A DNA stretch of 64,000 nt from MFD09286-c1 sp963701015 (lineage in GTDB: Bacteria; Bacteroidota; Bacteroidia; Bacteroidales; DTGW01), in contig OY969556.1 in assembly GCA_963701015.1 (NCBI GenBank), forward strand, positions 3,100,001 to 3,164,000, in the 5' to 3' direction. Both the position numbers and the translations under genes were made by a program. Below the pieces are notes generated by a model. That model saw only the letters and a program-made list of their open reading frames with translations, ran no database searches and had not been told where the DNA came from. Numbering within the stretch: position 1 is the stretch's first letter; every line of letters begins with the position of its first letter. Below are positions 1-8,696 of the stretch, one piece after another.

Positions 1-343
1 GGCATATAATTATTCAAGAATAATAGTCTGAAGAATTTGAATTTTAACATAACAATTGTATTTATGAAATAAATAAAAATTATTTTATGACAAGGAACTT
101 ATCAATTTTAAAAATCTATATGCAACATAATAATAAGCATAAGTTAGTTATTGACAAGTTGAAAAAAAGCTGTGTAATACAATAAATATTAGTTATGAAA
201 AAGATCATTCCACTTCTGATAGTCATAATATTTGGACAAGGTGCATTAAGTAAAGATTGGTAACTTTTTATTAAAAATCAAACATGTTATTATAAACAGC
301 CATTAGCTCACAAATTGATATTTTTAAAATAATCATTCAGCAA
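1..343. other. Left-edge non-coding stretch with a signal-peptide-like mini-ORF
   Basis: No full gene is seen here. A 22-codon ORF at 195..263 (+) starts MKKIIPLLIVIIFGQG and stops just after the hydrophobic core. It looks like the signal-peptide end of a lost or truncated exported protein, but it could be chance. The rest is AT-rich sequence without a clear promoter or terminator. Confidence 0.35.
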
Positions 344-850
344 ATGATTTTAAGGAAAGCAATATATAATGAAATTTCTGTTATATGGGAAATTATACAA
401 CAAGCTATTGAGCAACGCAAACAAGATGGCAGCGCACAATGGCAAAATGGTTATCCCAATGAACAAACCATACATGACGACATAACAAATGGTTACGCCC
501 ATGTACTTATTGATAATAATAGCATTGTAGCCTATGCAGCTATTATTTTTGGTGAGGAACCTGCTTATAACAACATAATAGGGCAATGGCTTAGCTATGG
601 CGACTATGTAGTTATACATCGTGTGGCAACATCCAATTCAGTAAAAAAGAGCGGAGTTGCTACACATTTATTTAAACTTATAGAAGATTTATGTATTGCT
701 CAAAAAGTGTACAGTATTAAAGTTGATACAAATTTTGACAATGTACCAATGCTAAGGATTTTGGATAAATTAAGTTACATCTATTGTGGAGAAGTGTTTT
801 TTAGGGATTCAGCACGAAAAGCCTATGAAAAAATACTGATTCGCCCATAA
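344..850 (+). CDS. GNAT family N-acetyltransferase
   Basis: Predicted cytoplasmic acetyltransferase that moves the acetyl group of acetyl-CoA to an unknown amine. The 168 residues match the usual length of a single GNAT domain. The acetyl-CoA loop (motif A) is visible around residues 92-110, with a KKSGVATHL version of the Q/R-x-x-G-x-G/A signature. Motif B follows as DTNFDNVPMLRILDKLSY (residues 128-145), with the typical N-x-x-M-x-x-x-x-x-K-x-G/S-Y pattern. The ATG at 344 begins the domain directly. It stands alone, 215 bp before a secreted protease. The substrate cannot be predicted; such genes are common cargo in accessory regions. Confidence 0.85.
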   Translation: MILRKAIYNEISVIWEIIQQAIEQRKQDGSAQWQNGYPNEQTIHDDITNGYAHVLIDNNSIVAYAAIIFGEEPAYNNIIGQWLSYGDYVVIHRVATSNSVKKSGVATHLFKLIEDLCIAQKVYSIKVDTNFDNVPMLRILDKLSYIYCGEVFFRDSARKAYEKILIRP

Positions 851-1065
851 TTGACAATAATTCAACAATAAATAAAACAAGAGATAAATGACTTTTTCCC
901 ATTCATTTGCTTATGGCTGTCAAACTATTTTTTTTTAATTCTCAAGCTAATTAAATGATTAATGCGGAATCATATAAATATTTTTAAATTTGAGTTACAT
1001 TCATTCAATATTCAGCTTTTGATTTTATTGACTCTTTTAAATGCAAATTATTTTAATAAATTTAA

Positions 1066-4000
1066 ATGAAAAGGTTTATTTCAACACTATATTTGATAGT
1101 ATTAAGTATCAATTTATTTTCTAATCCGGTTTCAAAAGATTCAGCAGAGCGGGTTGCATTAAATTATTTCAACCATAAATATATATTAGCGAAACCAGGC
1201 TTGTCATTAAAAAGTTCATATAAATCATTAAAGGAAAACATTCCGACTTATTATATTTTCAATTTTGAGGGAGGTGGATGGGTTATTATTTCTGCTAATG
1301 ATGCTGCAACACCTATTCTTGGATATTCATTAAATGGTTATTTTGATGAAAATAATATAAATCCTTCAGCAAAATTATTGTTAGAAGATTATAGTAACCA
1401 AATTTTATACGCTTTTAAAAACAATATTAAAAATACTTCTTCAAAGGAAGAATGGGGAAATATATTAAATAATAATTATAAAGTAAATAACAGAAATATT
1501 GAACCGCTCCTAAAATGCAACTGGAACCAAACACAATTCTATAACGATTCCTGTCCTGCCGATAAACATGCACCGTATGGTTTTAATGGACGCGTTCCTG
1601 CAGGATGTGTTGCAATTGCAATGGCGCAAATAATGAAATATTATTCTTATCCATTAAGGGGAATAGGATCGAATTCGTATTACAGTAATAAGTATGGTTT
1701 ACTTTCAGCTAATTTTGGTAACACCCAATATAATTGGACAAATATGCCTGATTCTAATTTTTATCCTAATGAGGATATTGCACAATTAGTTTATCACTGT
1801 GGTATTTCAGTTAATATGAATTATGATTCTGCAAGCTCAGGAGCCGGTAACCCTGAATATGCCTTAGTGCATAATTTTGGTTATTCCGATTCAATTACTT
1901 ATAAATATTTAACCAATAATGATTCTATAGCTCTTGAAATATGGATTGCCACATTAAAAGCTGAGCTTGATGCTAAACGACCAATATATTATACCGGATC
2001 GAACCCAAATGATGGACATGCATTTATTTGCGATGGTTATGATAATTCTTTTCCAACCAAATTTCATTTTAATTGGGGTTGGGGTGGATATTACAATGGA
2101 TATTTTGCAATTGGTGCATTAGATGCTATTCCAAATAATAGCGACTATGTTTTTAATAATTATAATACCATTTTAACGAATATTAAACCTGTAACAAATT
2201 TAATAATTGATACCAACCAATTGGTTTGTGAAATAACAAACCCATATGATCAAATGGTGATTAATCCAGATTCATCAATAAAAGTCAATGTATATGTACT
2301 GAAAGGCTATCCTAAAGTTATAAATCTTTATATTGATAATGAACTAAAATCCTCCACTTCATCATTTCCTTATTCTTTCACAATTTCTTCTACAAACTTT
2401 TCAATTGGGAAACATATCCTAAAAATCATTGCTTCAAATAATGTTATAGATTGCAGCGATAGTGTTGTATTTTATGTTTATAATATTGTAACATCAGGTT
2501 GTTGGAAACTTCAAAAAATTTTCCCAAACAATGGAGAATTAGGTGTTAATTTTCTTTCAATTGTTGATTCAAGCGTCGTTTGGGCAACTCTTGGAGGTAA
2601 ATTGAATCTGTTTGCAATTACTTCTGACGGAGGAATTAATTGGGATACCGGGCATATTATTAACTCCACTTTCGATACTCTTTCTTTATCAAATATATGT
2701 GGCATCAATACAAAACAAGCATATGCTTGTTTTAATCCTGGAATTACTCATGGTGGAGCTATATTTTACACCTATGATGGTGGTAAAACATGGACTCGCC
2801 AACCTTCTGCCAACTTCAAAAATAGTTGGGCAAATTGGATATATTTCTTTGACGCAAATAATGGAGTATGTATGGGCGATTCATATCAAAACCAATTTGT
2901 AATTTATACAACAAATAATGGAGGAGTCAATTGGATTAGAGTAGTTGGAAATAATATTCCACCAGCGAAAGATCGAGAAACAGGTTTGGAAAACAGTTAC
3001 GATGCTTTTCATAACTCAATATGGTTTGGAACGAATGATGGAAGATTATACAAATCGTTTGACAAAGGACTAACCTGGAGTGTGTCAGATAGTATCTTTA
3101 GTGCAACAAAAAATTATTATGTTAGGTTTAAAGACAGTGTCCATGTTTTCGGACATCTTGATGGCGAACATAATGGCTCATATGCCATCTATAAAACTAC
3201 TGATGCAGGAAAAACTTGGGCAAAGTTTATTGAAGAAGATGAAATGGAGAATTTAGTATATATCCCTGGAACAAAGTCAACATGGTTAAATTATAGCGGA
3301 TTTACTGAACTAAGTACTGATGACGATTCCACTTTTAGCATAATTGATGAAACTATTTCTATGAATGAAATTCGTTTTAAATCTTCAACTGCAGGTTGGG
3401 GAATGGCAAATTATAGTTCTAGTTTAAATGGCACAGGAATTTATAAATGGAATGGTTCATTTTCATCAATAAAGAAGTATAAACTTACATTTCATTTGGT
3501 TGATGATAATAATAATGCTTTGCCTAATGTGGAAGTAGAAGGAGGAAATACATTCACAACAGACGATTCTGGTGATGCCGTTTTAAATGTTACAATGTTT
3601 GGGAATCCATATTCCTTTACTTTTTATTTAAATGGATATAAAGAGAAGAATGAAAAATTCTTTATACAAAGCGATACATCCATTCAAGTAAGCCTTAATA
3701 AAATAAATAGTGGTAATAGTTCTGTTACTTTTGTTGTGAATAATCTTTTAAATAAACCAGTACATGGTATATCTATTTTTTTCAATGATTCCGTAAAAAA
3801 CACTGACATTTCCGGGAAAGCAACCTTTTCAAATCTTATACATGGGGAAGAATATATCTATACTGCTTTAAAAGGTAATGAATATGTCGATTATGGAACA
3901 GTTGGAATATCGAAAACTGATAATTATATATATATTACTTTCCTAATTGATAGTTTTTATAATTTCAAAAGGCTACCCGACATTATTTTCCCTAACCCGG

Positions 4001-4203
4001 CTTCTGATATGTTTTGTATAATGTCAGACAGTATAATTAATGAAGTAAAAGTTTTCAATACATCAGGATCATTACTTTATACTAAGCAAACCAATTCTAA
4101 CATTATATTAATACCAACACAAGAATTTCAAAATGGAATTTATATAGTTCAATCCAGGAAAAATAAAATCACCATTTCAAAAAAAGTAATAATAAAACAT
4201 TAA
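1066..4203 (+). CDS. Secreted C10-family (streptopain-like) cysteine protease with beta-propeller and T9SS sorting domain
   Basis: Large exported protease of 1045 residues. Order: signal peptide (about 1-19), Spi-type propeptide (about 22-125, with GGGWVIISANDAATPILGYS), C10 peptidase (about 145-370), a central region with at least five Asp-box-like repeats of the xxDGGxxW type (for example YDGGKTW, TNNGGVNW, TTDAGKTW, about 500-760), two carboxypeptidase-regulatory-like modules (about 800-960), and a C-terminal type IX sorting domain starting near IIFPNPASDMF. The catalytic Cys is Cys181 in the AGCVAIAMAQ motif and the catalytic His is His318 in DGHAFICDGYD, followed by NWGWGG. It should be secreted or attached to the cell surface by the type IX system. 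Autocatalytic removal of the propeptide is known for the family and is inferred here. Confidence 0.9.
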   Translation: MKRFISTLYLIVLSINLFSNPVSKDSAERVALNYFNHKYILAKPGLSLKSSYKSLKENIPTYYIFNFEGGGWVIISANDAATPILGYSLNGYFDENNINPSAKLLLEDYSNQILYAFKNNIKNTSSKEEWGNILNNNYKVNNRNIEPLLKCNWNQTQFYNDSCPADKHAPYGFNGRVPAGCVAIAMAQIMKYYSYPLRGIGSNSYYSNKYGLLSANFGNTQYNWTNMPDSNFYPNEDIAQLVYHCGISVNMNYDSASSGAGNPEYALVHNFGYSDSITYKYLTNNDSIALEIWIATLKAELDAKRPIYYTGSNPNDGHAFICDGYDNSFPTKFHFNWGWGGYYNGYFAIGALDAIPNNSDYVFNNYNTILTNIKPVTNLIIDTNQLVCEITNPYDQMVINPDSSIKVNVYVLKGYPKVINLYIDNELKSSTSSFPYSFTISSTNFSIGKHILKIIASNNVIDCSDSVVFYVYNIVTSGCWKLQKIFPNNGELGVNFLSIVDSSVVWATLGGKLNLFAITSDGGINWDTGHIINSTFDTLSLSNICGINTKQAYACFNPGITHGGAIFYTYDGGKTWTRQPSANFKNSWANWIYFFDANNGVCMGDSYQNQFVIYTTNNGGVNWIRVVGNNIPPAKDRETGLENSYDAFHNSIWFGTNDGRLYKSFDKGLTWSVSDSIFSATKNYYVRFKDSVHVFGHLDGEHNGSYAIYKTTDAGKTWAKFIEEDEMENLVYIPGTKSTWLNYSGFTELSTDDDSTFSIIDETISMNEIRFKSSTAGWGMANYSSSLNGTGIYKWNGSFSSIKKYKLTFHLVDDNNNALPNVEVEGGNTFTTDDSGDAVLNVTMFGNPYSFTFYLNGYKEKNEKFFIQSDTSIQVSLNKINSGNSSVTFVVNNLLNKPVHGISIFFNDSVKNTDISGKATFSNLIHGEEYIYTALKGNEYVDYGTVGISKTDNYIYITFLIDSFYNFKRLPDIIFPNPASDMFCIMSDSIINEVKVFNTSGSLLYTKQTNSNIILIPTQEFQNGIYIVQSRKNKITISKKVIIKH

Positions 4204-4249
4204 TATAATTCAAATAAATTTTGAAATTAAAAAATATCTATTCTTCCCA

Positions 4250-4350
4250 ATTGTTAAGTGAGAATTTAAATCGGTTTGCAAAATCATTGCTTTCAATTTA
4301 TATTTGTATAGCAAAATTACAGTCACTACCGCAGGCGAACATGAAAATTA
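4250..4350 (+). repeat. Type I cassette spacer with embedded promoter (copy 1)
   Basis: First of four related spacers between unrelated genes. It shares the core GGTTTGCAAA-N-CATTGCTTTC followed by an AT-rich TATATTTG. The core reads as a Bacteroidota promoter: TTTG at 4275-4278, a 20-bp spacer, and TATATTTG at 4299-4306. It would drive the methyltransferase starting at 4364. The outer boundaries are approximate. Confidence 0.55.
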
Positions 4351-4363
4351 AAATAATTAGATT

Positions 4364-4939
4364 ATGATTTCTTTAATTATTGCATTTTTAATAATTATAG
4401 CTTTCTATTCAATAGAATCATTTTTTCGATATGGTGATGAAGCAAAGAGCAGAGAGGCTGGACAAGCAGATAAAAAGTCAACATTATATTTAAGCAGGGT
4501 ATTTAGTATAAATTTACTTGTATTAATTTCTGGTTTTCTATTAAATCGCTTTACAAAGCTTACCATTTTTGATAAATTGATTTACCCATATTTGGGCGAC
4601 TTAATTATGATTGTCGGTTTAATTACAAGGATCACAGCTACGCGGACATTAAAGCAATATTATACGCGTACATTAAAAATACAATCAAATCAAAAAGTGA
4701 TAGATTTTGGATTATATAAATATTTACGACATCCAGGATATTTAGGTCTTTTATTAATTTGGACCGGAGCAAGTATAGCTTCAAATAATTGGTTAATATT
4801 TATATTTATAACATTGGCCTCAATTATAGTTTATCATTATAGAATAGAAAGTGAAGAGCAAATGTTGGTATCAGCATTTGGTGAATCATATATAAATTAT
4901 AAAAAACGAACCTGGAGGTTGGTTCCCTGGCTTTATTGA
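4364..4939 (+). CDS. Isoprenylcysteine carboxyl methyltransferase-like membrane protein
   Basis: Membrane-embedded SAM-dependent methyltransferase of the ICMT/PEMT-like family, 191 residues. Hydrophobic segments lie at about 2-19, 47-62, 76-92 and 130-158. The family signature is clear: GLYKYLRHPGYLG (residues 116-128) and RIESEEQMLVSAFGESY near 160-176, ending in WRLVPWLY. The conserved RHPGY and E-x-x-E residues form the SAM and substrate pocket in this family. The acceptor is unknown; bacterial members are not known to act on prenylated proteins. It is transcribed alone from the promoter in the preceding spacer and followed by another spacer. Confidence 0.85.
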   Translation: MISLIIAFLIIIAFYSIESFFRYGDEAKSREAGQADKKSTLYLSRVFSINLLVLISGFLLNRFTKLTIFDKLIYPYLGDLIMIVGLITRITATRTLKQYYTRTLKIQSNQKVIDFGLYKYLRHPGYLGLLLIWTGASIASNNWLIFIFITLASIIVYHYRIESEEQMLVSAFGESYINYKKRTWRLVPWLY

Positions 4940-4984
4940 GTTCTTATATAAAATGAATTTTCATTCAATAACAGATAAATTAAA

Positions 4985-5093
4985 TTAGGGTTATACAAGG
5001 TCTGCTAGTTCAGCGCTTTCTAATTATATTTATGTAAATATATTCAATTAGCAAGTAATTTCAGCTTTTTATAGAGCTGTATAACTTTGAGGC
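4985..5093 (+). repeat. Type I cassette spacer (copy 2), degenerate promoter
   Basis: Related to the spacers near 4300, 6340 and 7950. An outer arm GTTATAC (4990-4996) pairs with GTATAAC (5079-5085). The core keeps GCTTTCTAATTATATTTA. The promoter is weakened: TCTG at 5001-5004, a 20-bp spacer and TATATTTA at 5025-5032. It precedes the DJ-1 gene at 5138. Confidence 0.5.
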
Positions 5094-5137
5094 CAATTAA
5101 AAAACGAAAATGTGTACAGATTTTAATTTGATTTAAT

Positions 5138-5713
5138 ATGAAAAAAGTATTATTGTTATTAGCGGATGGATTTGAAACATTTGAGGCAAGTGTATTTATA
5201 GATGTTATTGGCTGGAATCTTGTTGAAGGTGATAAATCAACCGAATTGTTTACCTGCGGATTAAAAAAAGAAATAAAAAGTTCATTTAATCAAAGTTTTA
5301 TTGTTGACTTTTTAATTAGTGATATTGATATTACCTCATTTGATGCATTGGCTATTCCTGGTGGATTTGAAGTTTATGGTTATTATAATGATGCTTACGA
5401 TGAAAAATTTCTCGATCTGATTCGTAGTTTTAAAGCAAATAATAAATTTATTGCATCAGTTTGTGTTGGGGCATTACCATTGGGGAAGAGTGGCGTTCTA
5501 AAAGACAAAAAAGGTACAACATACAATAGTGCAATTCGGAGAGAAGCATTACAAAGATGTGGTGTGGATGTTATTAATCAGCCTATTGTTATGGATGATA
5601 ATATTATAACATCATGGAATCCATCAACAGCAATAGATGTCGCTTTTTTATTATTGGAGTATTTGACATCGAAAAAAAATGCGTCTAAGGTGCGCCAATT
5701 AATGGGATTTTGA
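5138..5713 (+). CDS. DJ-1/PfpI family protein
   Basis: Cytoplasmic protein of the DJ-1/ThiJ/PfpI superfamily, 191 residues, the usual length for a single-domain DJ-1-like protein. The N-terminal strand with LLLADGFETFEA gives the conserved acidic residue region (Glu13/Glu16). The nucleophile elbow is visible as ASVCVGALPLG, with Cys109 as the likely reactive cysteine. The overall layout (LAIPGGFEVY, then the Cys elbow, then ITSWNPSTAIDVAFLLLEYL) matches the DJ-1 subfamily better than proteases. Proposed roles for relatives include redox protection and glyoxalase-like or deglycase chemistry; none can be assigned here. The gene is single and flanked by spacer sequences. Confidence 0.85.
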   Translation: MKKVLLLLADGFETFEASVFIDVIGWNLVEGDKSTELFTCGLKKEIKSSFNQSFIVDFLISDIDITSFDALAIPGGFEVYGYYNDAYDEKFLDLIRSFKANNKFIASVCVGALPLGKSGVLKDKKGTTYNSAIRREALQRCGVDVINQPIVMDDNIITSWNPSTAIDVAFLLLEYLTSKKNASKVRQLMGF

Positions 5714-5848
5714 TGTTGAAAGAATAAACAATTCGCTATATGGCAACTGAAAGCCATAATGATTAAATTGACTAATTGGATATTAATGTTCAAAATTTAT
5801 TTATATAAGTGAGTAAATTTTATAACAAATCAGAATATATTTATCATT

Positions 5849-6265
5849 GTGCTAAAATCTATAACATATAATAGTTCGTTAATTGCTCCCTGTGGAATAA
5901 ATTGTGGAACTTGCATAAGTTATCTTAGGCATCGAAACAAATGTTTGGGATGTTGGGCTGATTTTAATTTAAAACGTAAGACATGTAAATTATGTAAAAT
6001 AAAAAACTGTGAACATCTTACCCATAATTCTTTAAAGTTTTGTAATGAATGTAAGTTATTTCCATGTGAAAGGTTAAGACATATTGATAATAGATATAGA
6101 ACAAAATATAGGCTTAGTTTAATTGAGAATCTTGTTGCAATTAAAGAAACAGGAATTGAGACTTTTCTTGAGAATGAGGCATATAAGTGGACATGCTCAA
6201 ACTGCGGATCACCTTTAAGTGTGCATTTGTTCAAATGTCCAAATTGCCAAATTGATTTGAATTAA
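5849..6265 (+). CDS. DUF3795 cysteine-rich protein
   Basis: Predicted cytoplasmic cysteine-rich protein of 138 residues belonging to DUF3795. It opens with APCGINCGTCISYL and continues with repeated CxxC pairs (CLGCW, CKLCKIKNC, CNECKLFPC), followed by a helical part and a C-terminal zinc-ribbon-like CSNCGSPL...CPNCQ. The cysteines suggest binding of zinc or an Fe-S cluster; this is inference. The reading frame opens with GTG at 5849, just before the domain; no ATG lies in frame upstream. Function unknown. It stands alone in the accessory array. Confidence 0.75.
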   Translation: MLKSITYNSSLIAPCGINCGTCISYLRHRNKCLGCWADFNLKRKTCKLCKIKNCEHLTHNSLKFCNECKLFPCERLRHIDNRYRTKYRLSLIENLVAIKETGIETFLENEAYKWTCSNCGSPLSVHLFKCPNCQIDLN

Positions 6266-6271
6266 AAGTGC

Positions 6272-6404
6272 AAATAACATCGGCCATAGGTCTAATAAGG
6301 GTTATATCTGTTTGCTAGTTTATTAAGTTTTTATTATATTTGTTTAGTTACGTATAAATTGCAATTAAACCAGGTACAACGGTATAGCCATGTAAGCGTT
6401 GTAT
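6272..6404 (+). repeat. Type I cassette spacer with embedded promoter (copy 3)
   Basis: Starts with TAACATCGGC, also seen in the copy near 7890. An arm GTTATATCTGTTTGC (6301-6315) pairs imperfectly with the run at 6361-6380 (GCAATTAAACC...GTACAAC), so the spacer can fold into a long hairpin. The promoter inside it is TTTG at 6311-6314, 20 bp, TATATTTG at 6335-6342. It precedes the DinB-family gene. Confidence 0.55.
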
Positions 6405-6451
6405 TACAAGCGAAAGACTACAACCCGAAATATTAATTTAAAAATAGAGCT

Positions 6452-6928
6452 ATGGAATTTTCAGATGTTATAAATGGAGTTTTACAAGGATTAGAAAGTT
6501 GGGAGTCAAGGCTGACTCAATTATCAGAAGATACGATTTCAAATAAACAAAATAATCAAAATAGGACAATCAGGCAGATACTTGGACATATGGTTGATTC
6601 AGCTTCCAATAATATTCATCGCATTATTCATTTACAATATCAGGAAAGTCCACTCATATTCCCAAACTATGCTACAAATGGAAATAATGACAGATGGATT
6701 GAAATACAAAATTATCAGAACGAGAATTGGAATGATTTAATACAACATTGGAAATTTAGTCATTTACACTGGGTTCATGTTGTAAAAAATGTAAAACCAG
6801 ATAAATTAGATAACGAGTGGATTTCTGATTCAAAATATGGTAAAGTTTCTCTAAAGGATATGATTACGGATTTTTTGAGACATTTTCATTTACATCTTGG
6901 AGAGATTCAAGAATTAATTGACAAATAG
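6452..6928 (+). CDS. DinB/YfiT-like four-helix protein
   Basis: Cytoplasmic putative metalloenzyme of the DinB superfamily, 158 residues, a full single domain. The first helix has HMVDSASNN (His46) and the last conserved helix has FLRHFHLHLGEIQELI (His144, His146, His148). These histidines are the usual divalent-metal ligands of DinB-like proteins, some of which are thiol-dependent transferases (bacillithiol or mycothiol). The specific reaction is unknown. ATG at 6452 is preceded by an AT-rich leader. It is a single gene between two different spacer types. Confidence 0.8.
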   Translation: MEFSDVINGVLQGLESWESRLTQLSEDTISNKQNNQNRTIRQILGHMVDSASNNIHRIIHLQYQESPLIFPNYATNGNNDRWIEIQNYQNENWNDLIQHWKFSHLHWVHVVKNVKPDKLDNEWISDSKYGKVSLKDMITDFLRHFHLHLGEIQELIDK

Positions 6929-7080
6929 AATATGGAGAATTTTTACAAACACAAAATTGAACAGGTTGTAAAAACACGTAAACAGGCACATTGATTTTAT
7001 ATGATTATATCCAGGGTTTATAAGTCCTTCGTTGACTTGAAACAAAAAACATACATGAATGGTGAGTGGAGTTTGTGTAC

Positions 7081-7170
7081 AGGGCTATTAATTGTAAAAT
7101 GATATAAAAAATGCACCATATAATTGGAAAGATATACACCATGGCATGGTGCTTATATGCTAGTTATAGC
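7081..7170 (+). repeat. Type II cassette spacer (copy 1) with stem GCACCAT/ATGGTGC
   Basis: Contains AATTGTAAAATGA then a stem with arms GCACCAT at 7113-7119 and ATGGTGC at 7146-7152, then TTATATGCTAGTTATAG. The same layout occurs near 8890-9014, where the arms are GCGCCAT/ATGGCGC, that is, with a compensating base-pair change. It lies between DinB and the toxin-antitoxin pair. Confidence 0.55.
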
Positions 7171-7213
7171 CCATTTTAAGAAAAATTACTGACATACATT
7201 TAGTGATATTTTG

Positions 7214-7221
7214 TATCTTTG
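7214..7221 (+). promoter_or_regulatory. Likely -7 promoter element of the toxin-antitoxin operon
   Basis: TATCTTTG matches the Bacteroidota -7 consensus TANNTTTG and ends 12 bp before the antitoxin ATG at 7234, implying a very short leader. The -33 box is weak. This argues against an upstream TTG start at 7219, which would lie inside the promoter. Confidence 0.5.
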
Positions 7222-7233
7222 GAAAAAAAGATT

Positions 7234-7461
7234 ATGCAAGCATTTAGATTTGAAACGAGGATATCAAAAAAAGGAGTAATACAATTACCCTTAAATAAGC
7301 AACTTATAGATAGAGAAGTTGAGATTATTATTTTGACAAAACAGGACTTAAAGCCGATTAAAAATGCTTCTAATGATTTTATTGATAAATGGGCTGGATT
7401 CCTTACAAATGTTGACATATCTGATTCAAAATATCAATATTTAAGTAACAAGTACAAATGA
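7234..7461 (+). CDS. Putative antitoxin partner of the PIN-domain protein
   Basis: Small protein of 75 residues preceding and overlapping the PIN gene by 4 bp (ATGA), the usual layout of VapBC-type pairs. The N-terminus FRFETRISKKGVIQLPLNKQL resembles a short AbrB/MazE-like strand pattern, which would bind DNA; the C-terminus, with WAGFLTNVDISDSKYQYL, would be the toxin-binding tail. The start at 7234 is chosen because the upstream TTG lies inside the -7 box. The family assignment rests on position and size more than on clear similarity. It would neutralise the toxin and repress the operon. Confidence 0.6.
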   Translation: MQAFRFETRISKKGVIQLPLNKQLIDREVEIIILTKQDLKPIKNASNDFIDKWAGFLTNVDISDSKYQYLSNKYK

Positions 7462-7877
7462 AAATCTTACTTAATACAAATATAATTCTTGACATTGCAC
7501 TTAAACGAGATATTTATTTTATTGATTCTGCAGAAGTATTTAGGAAAATTGATAATAAATCATTATTTGGATTTGTAACAGCAACTACAATTACTGATAT
7601 TTATTATGTTGCTAAAAGGGAAAAAGGTCATCAAATAACAATTGAATTTATAAGCAATCTGATTGAGATAGTTGATATAATTGGCATTGATAGGGAAGTA
7701 ATAATAGAATCTTTGCAATCTAAAATTGTTGACTTTGAGGACGCAATTCAATCAATTTCGTCCTTGATTAACAATGTAGATTTTATAGTAACAAGGAATG
7801 TAAAGGATTTTGCAAATTCTGAGATTAAAGCAATTGCTCCAAAGGAACTGATAGAAAAATTTAAAAAGACAAAATAA
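7458..7877 (+). CDS. PIN-domain protein, VapC-like toxin with altered active site
   Basis: PIN-domain RNase fold, 139 residues, the usual toxin length. The N-terminus is MKILLNTNIILD, where the family normally has an Asp in the DTN motif; here residue 6 is Asn. The other acidic positions are present: VDFEDAIQ (Glu94/Asp95) and VTRNVKDF (Asp117). The PIN active site uses three to four acidic residues to hold Mg2+ or Mn2+, so the loss of the first may lower or abolish nuclease activity. It is translationally coupled to the antitoxin. It could be a degenerate toxin or a sequence variant. Confidence 0.8.
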   Translation: MKILLNTNIILDIALKRDIYFIDSAEVFRKIDNKSLFGFVTATTITDIYYVAKREKGHQITIEFISNLIEIVDIIGIDREVIIESLQSKIVDFEDAIQSISSLINNVDFIVTRNVKDFANSEIKAIAPKELIEKFKKTK

Positions 7878-7883
7878 AAGCGG

Positions 7884-8022
7884 ACTATAACATCGGCTAA
7901 ATATAATGCGCGATATAGCTGGTTTGCAAACCCATTGCTTTCTAATTAAATTTGTGTAGTTGGATTTATATTGCAAGTAAATCTCGAACTGCGGTATAGT
8001 TGGAAAACATTGGTGGTCATAC
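7884..8022 (+). repeat. Type I cassette spacer with embedded promoter (copy 4)
   Basis: Begins CTATAACATCGGC directly after the toxin gene. The core GGTTTGCAAACCCATTGC is followed by TTCTAATTAAATTTGTG and then TTGCAAGTAAATC, which can pair back with the GGTTTGCAA arm. Promoter: TTTG 7923-7926, 20 bp, TAAATTTG 7947-7954. It precedes the AHSA1 gene. The right end near GGTATAG (about 7993-7999) also recurs in the copy at 6380. Confidence 0.55.
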
Positions 8023-8059
8023 ATAAACAGAAAACACTTAAATCATTAATTACGAACAA

Positions 8060-8503
8060 ATGGAATCAAAAAATTTAATTGCTGAAGCATATACAACAAT
8101 AGATGCTCCAATTAACAAAGTTTGGGATGCATTTATAAATCCAGGCACAATAAAAAAATATATGTTTGGGACAACTGTTATTTCTGACTGGAAAGAAGGA
8201 AGCAAAATAGTTTGGAAAGGAGAGTGGAAAGGTAAGCCCTATGAGGACAAGGGTGAAATTATTCAATTCAAACCCAAAACAAAGCTACAATACAGCCATT
8301 TTAGTCCACTCACAGGACAGCAGGACATTCCTGAAAATTATCATACTGTTACAATAGAACTTACCGAGAAAAATAAGCAAACGATCGTTTTTTTATCACA
8401 AAACAATAATACCACTAAGCAAGCAAAAGAATATTCAGAACAAAATTGGATGATGATGCTAACTGGACTAAAAAAACTATTAGAAGAAAATTCTGATAGA
8501 TAG
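8060..8503 (+). CDS. AHSA1/SRPBCC-domain protein
   Basis: Predicted cytoplasmic protein of 147 residues with a START/SRPBCC (AHSA1-like) fold, which makes a deep hydrophobic ligand pocket. Visible landmarks are EAYTTIDAPINKVWDAFINPGTIKKYMFG at the start, SDWKEGSKIVWKGEW, then YEDKGEIIQFKPKTKLQYSHFSP, and the C-terminal helix EQNWMMMLTGLKKLLEEN. Members have varied roles; no ligand can be named. Single gene within the cassette-like array. Confidence 0.85.
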   Translation: MESKNLIAEAYTTIDAPINKVWDAFINPGTIKKYMFGTTVISDWKEGSKIVWKGEWKGKPYEDKGEIIQFKPKTKLQYSHFSPLTGQQDIPENYHTVTIELTEKNKQTIVFLSQNNNTTKQAKEYSEQNWMMMLTGLKKLLEENSDR

Positions 8504-8582
8504 AGAATGTTCCTTTTCATCAACGCAGGTTCTGATTGTAGATAAAAATCACAAACCGCCAACACACATGCAACACGCACCC

Positions 8583-8660
8583 CAGCTTAGCGTAGTATAT
8601 GAATAGATGAAAAAGTAATGAAAAGGCTAAGCGTAGATTGCATCTACGCTTTTTTTGTTC
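8583..8660 (+). repeat. Short repeat ending in a terminator-like hairpin (copy 1)
   Basis: About 78 bp that recurs at 11273-11352. The common 3' part ATGAAAAGGCTAAGCGTAG continues into a hairpin: AGCGTAGAT (8630-8638), TGC loop, ATCTACGCT (8642-8650), then seven Ts. In this copy an upstream GCTTAGC can also pair with GCTAAGC, giving alternative folds. It may act as a terminator or be a mobile palindromic repeat. Confidence 0.65.
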
Positions 8661-8696
8661 TTAGTTTTTAATTAGCGCCTGTCTTTAATATCAACA

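Noticed and set aside
7219..7233. TTG at 7219 as antitoxin start
   Set aside because: It lies inside the TATCTTTG -7 box, so it would not be in the transcript; ATG at 7234 is preferred.
7200..7418. Minus-strand ORF over the antitoxin gene
   Set aside because: Shadow of the antitoxin, which has coupled translation with the PIN gene.
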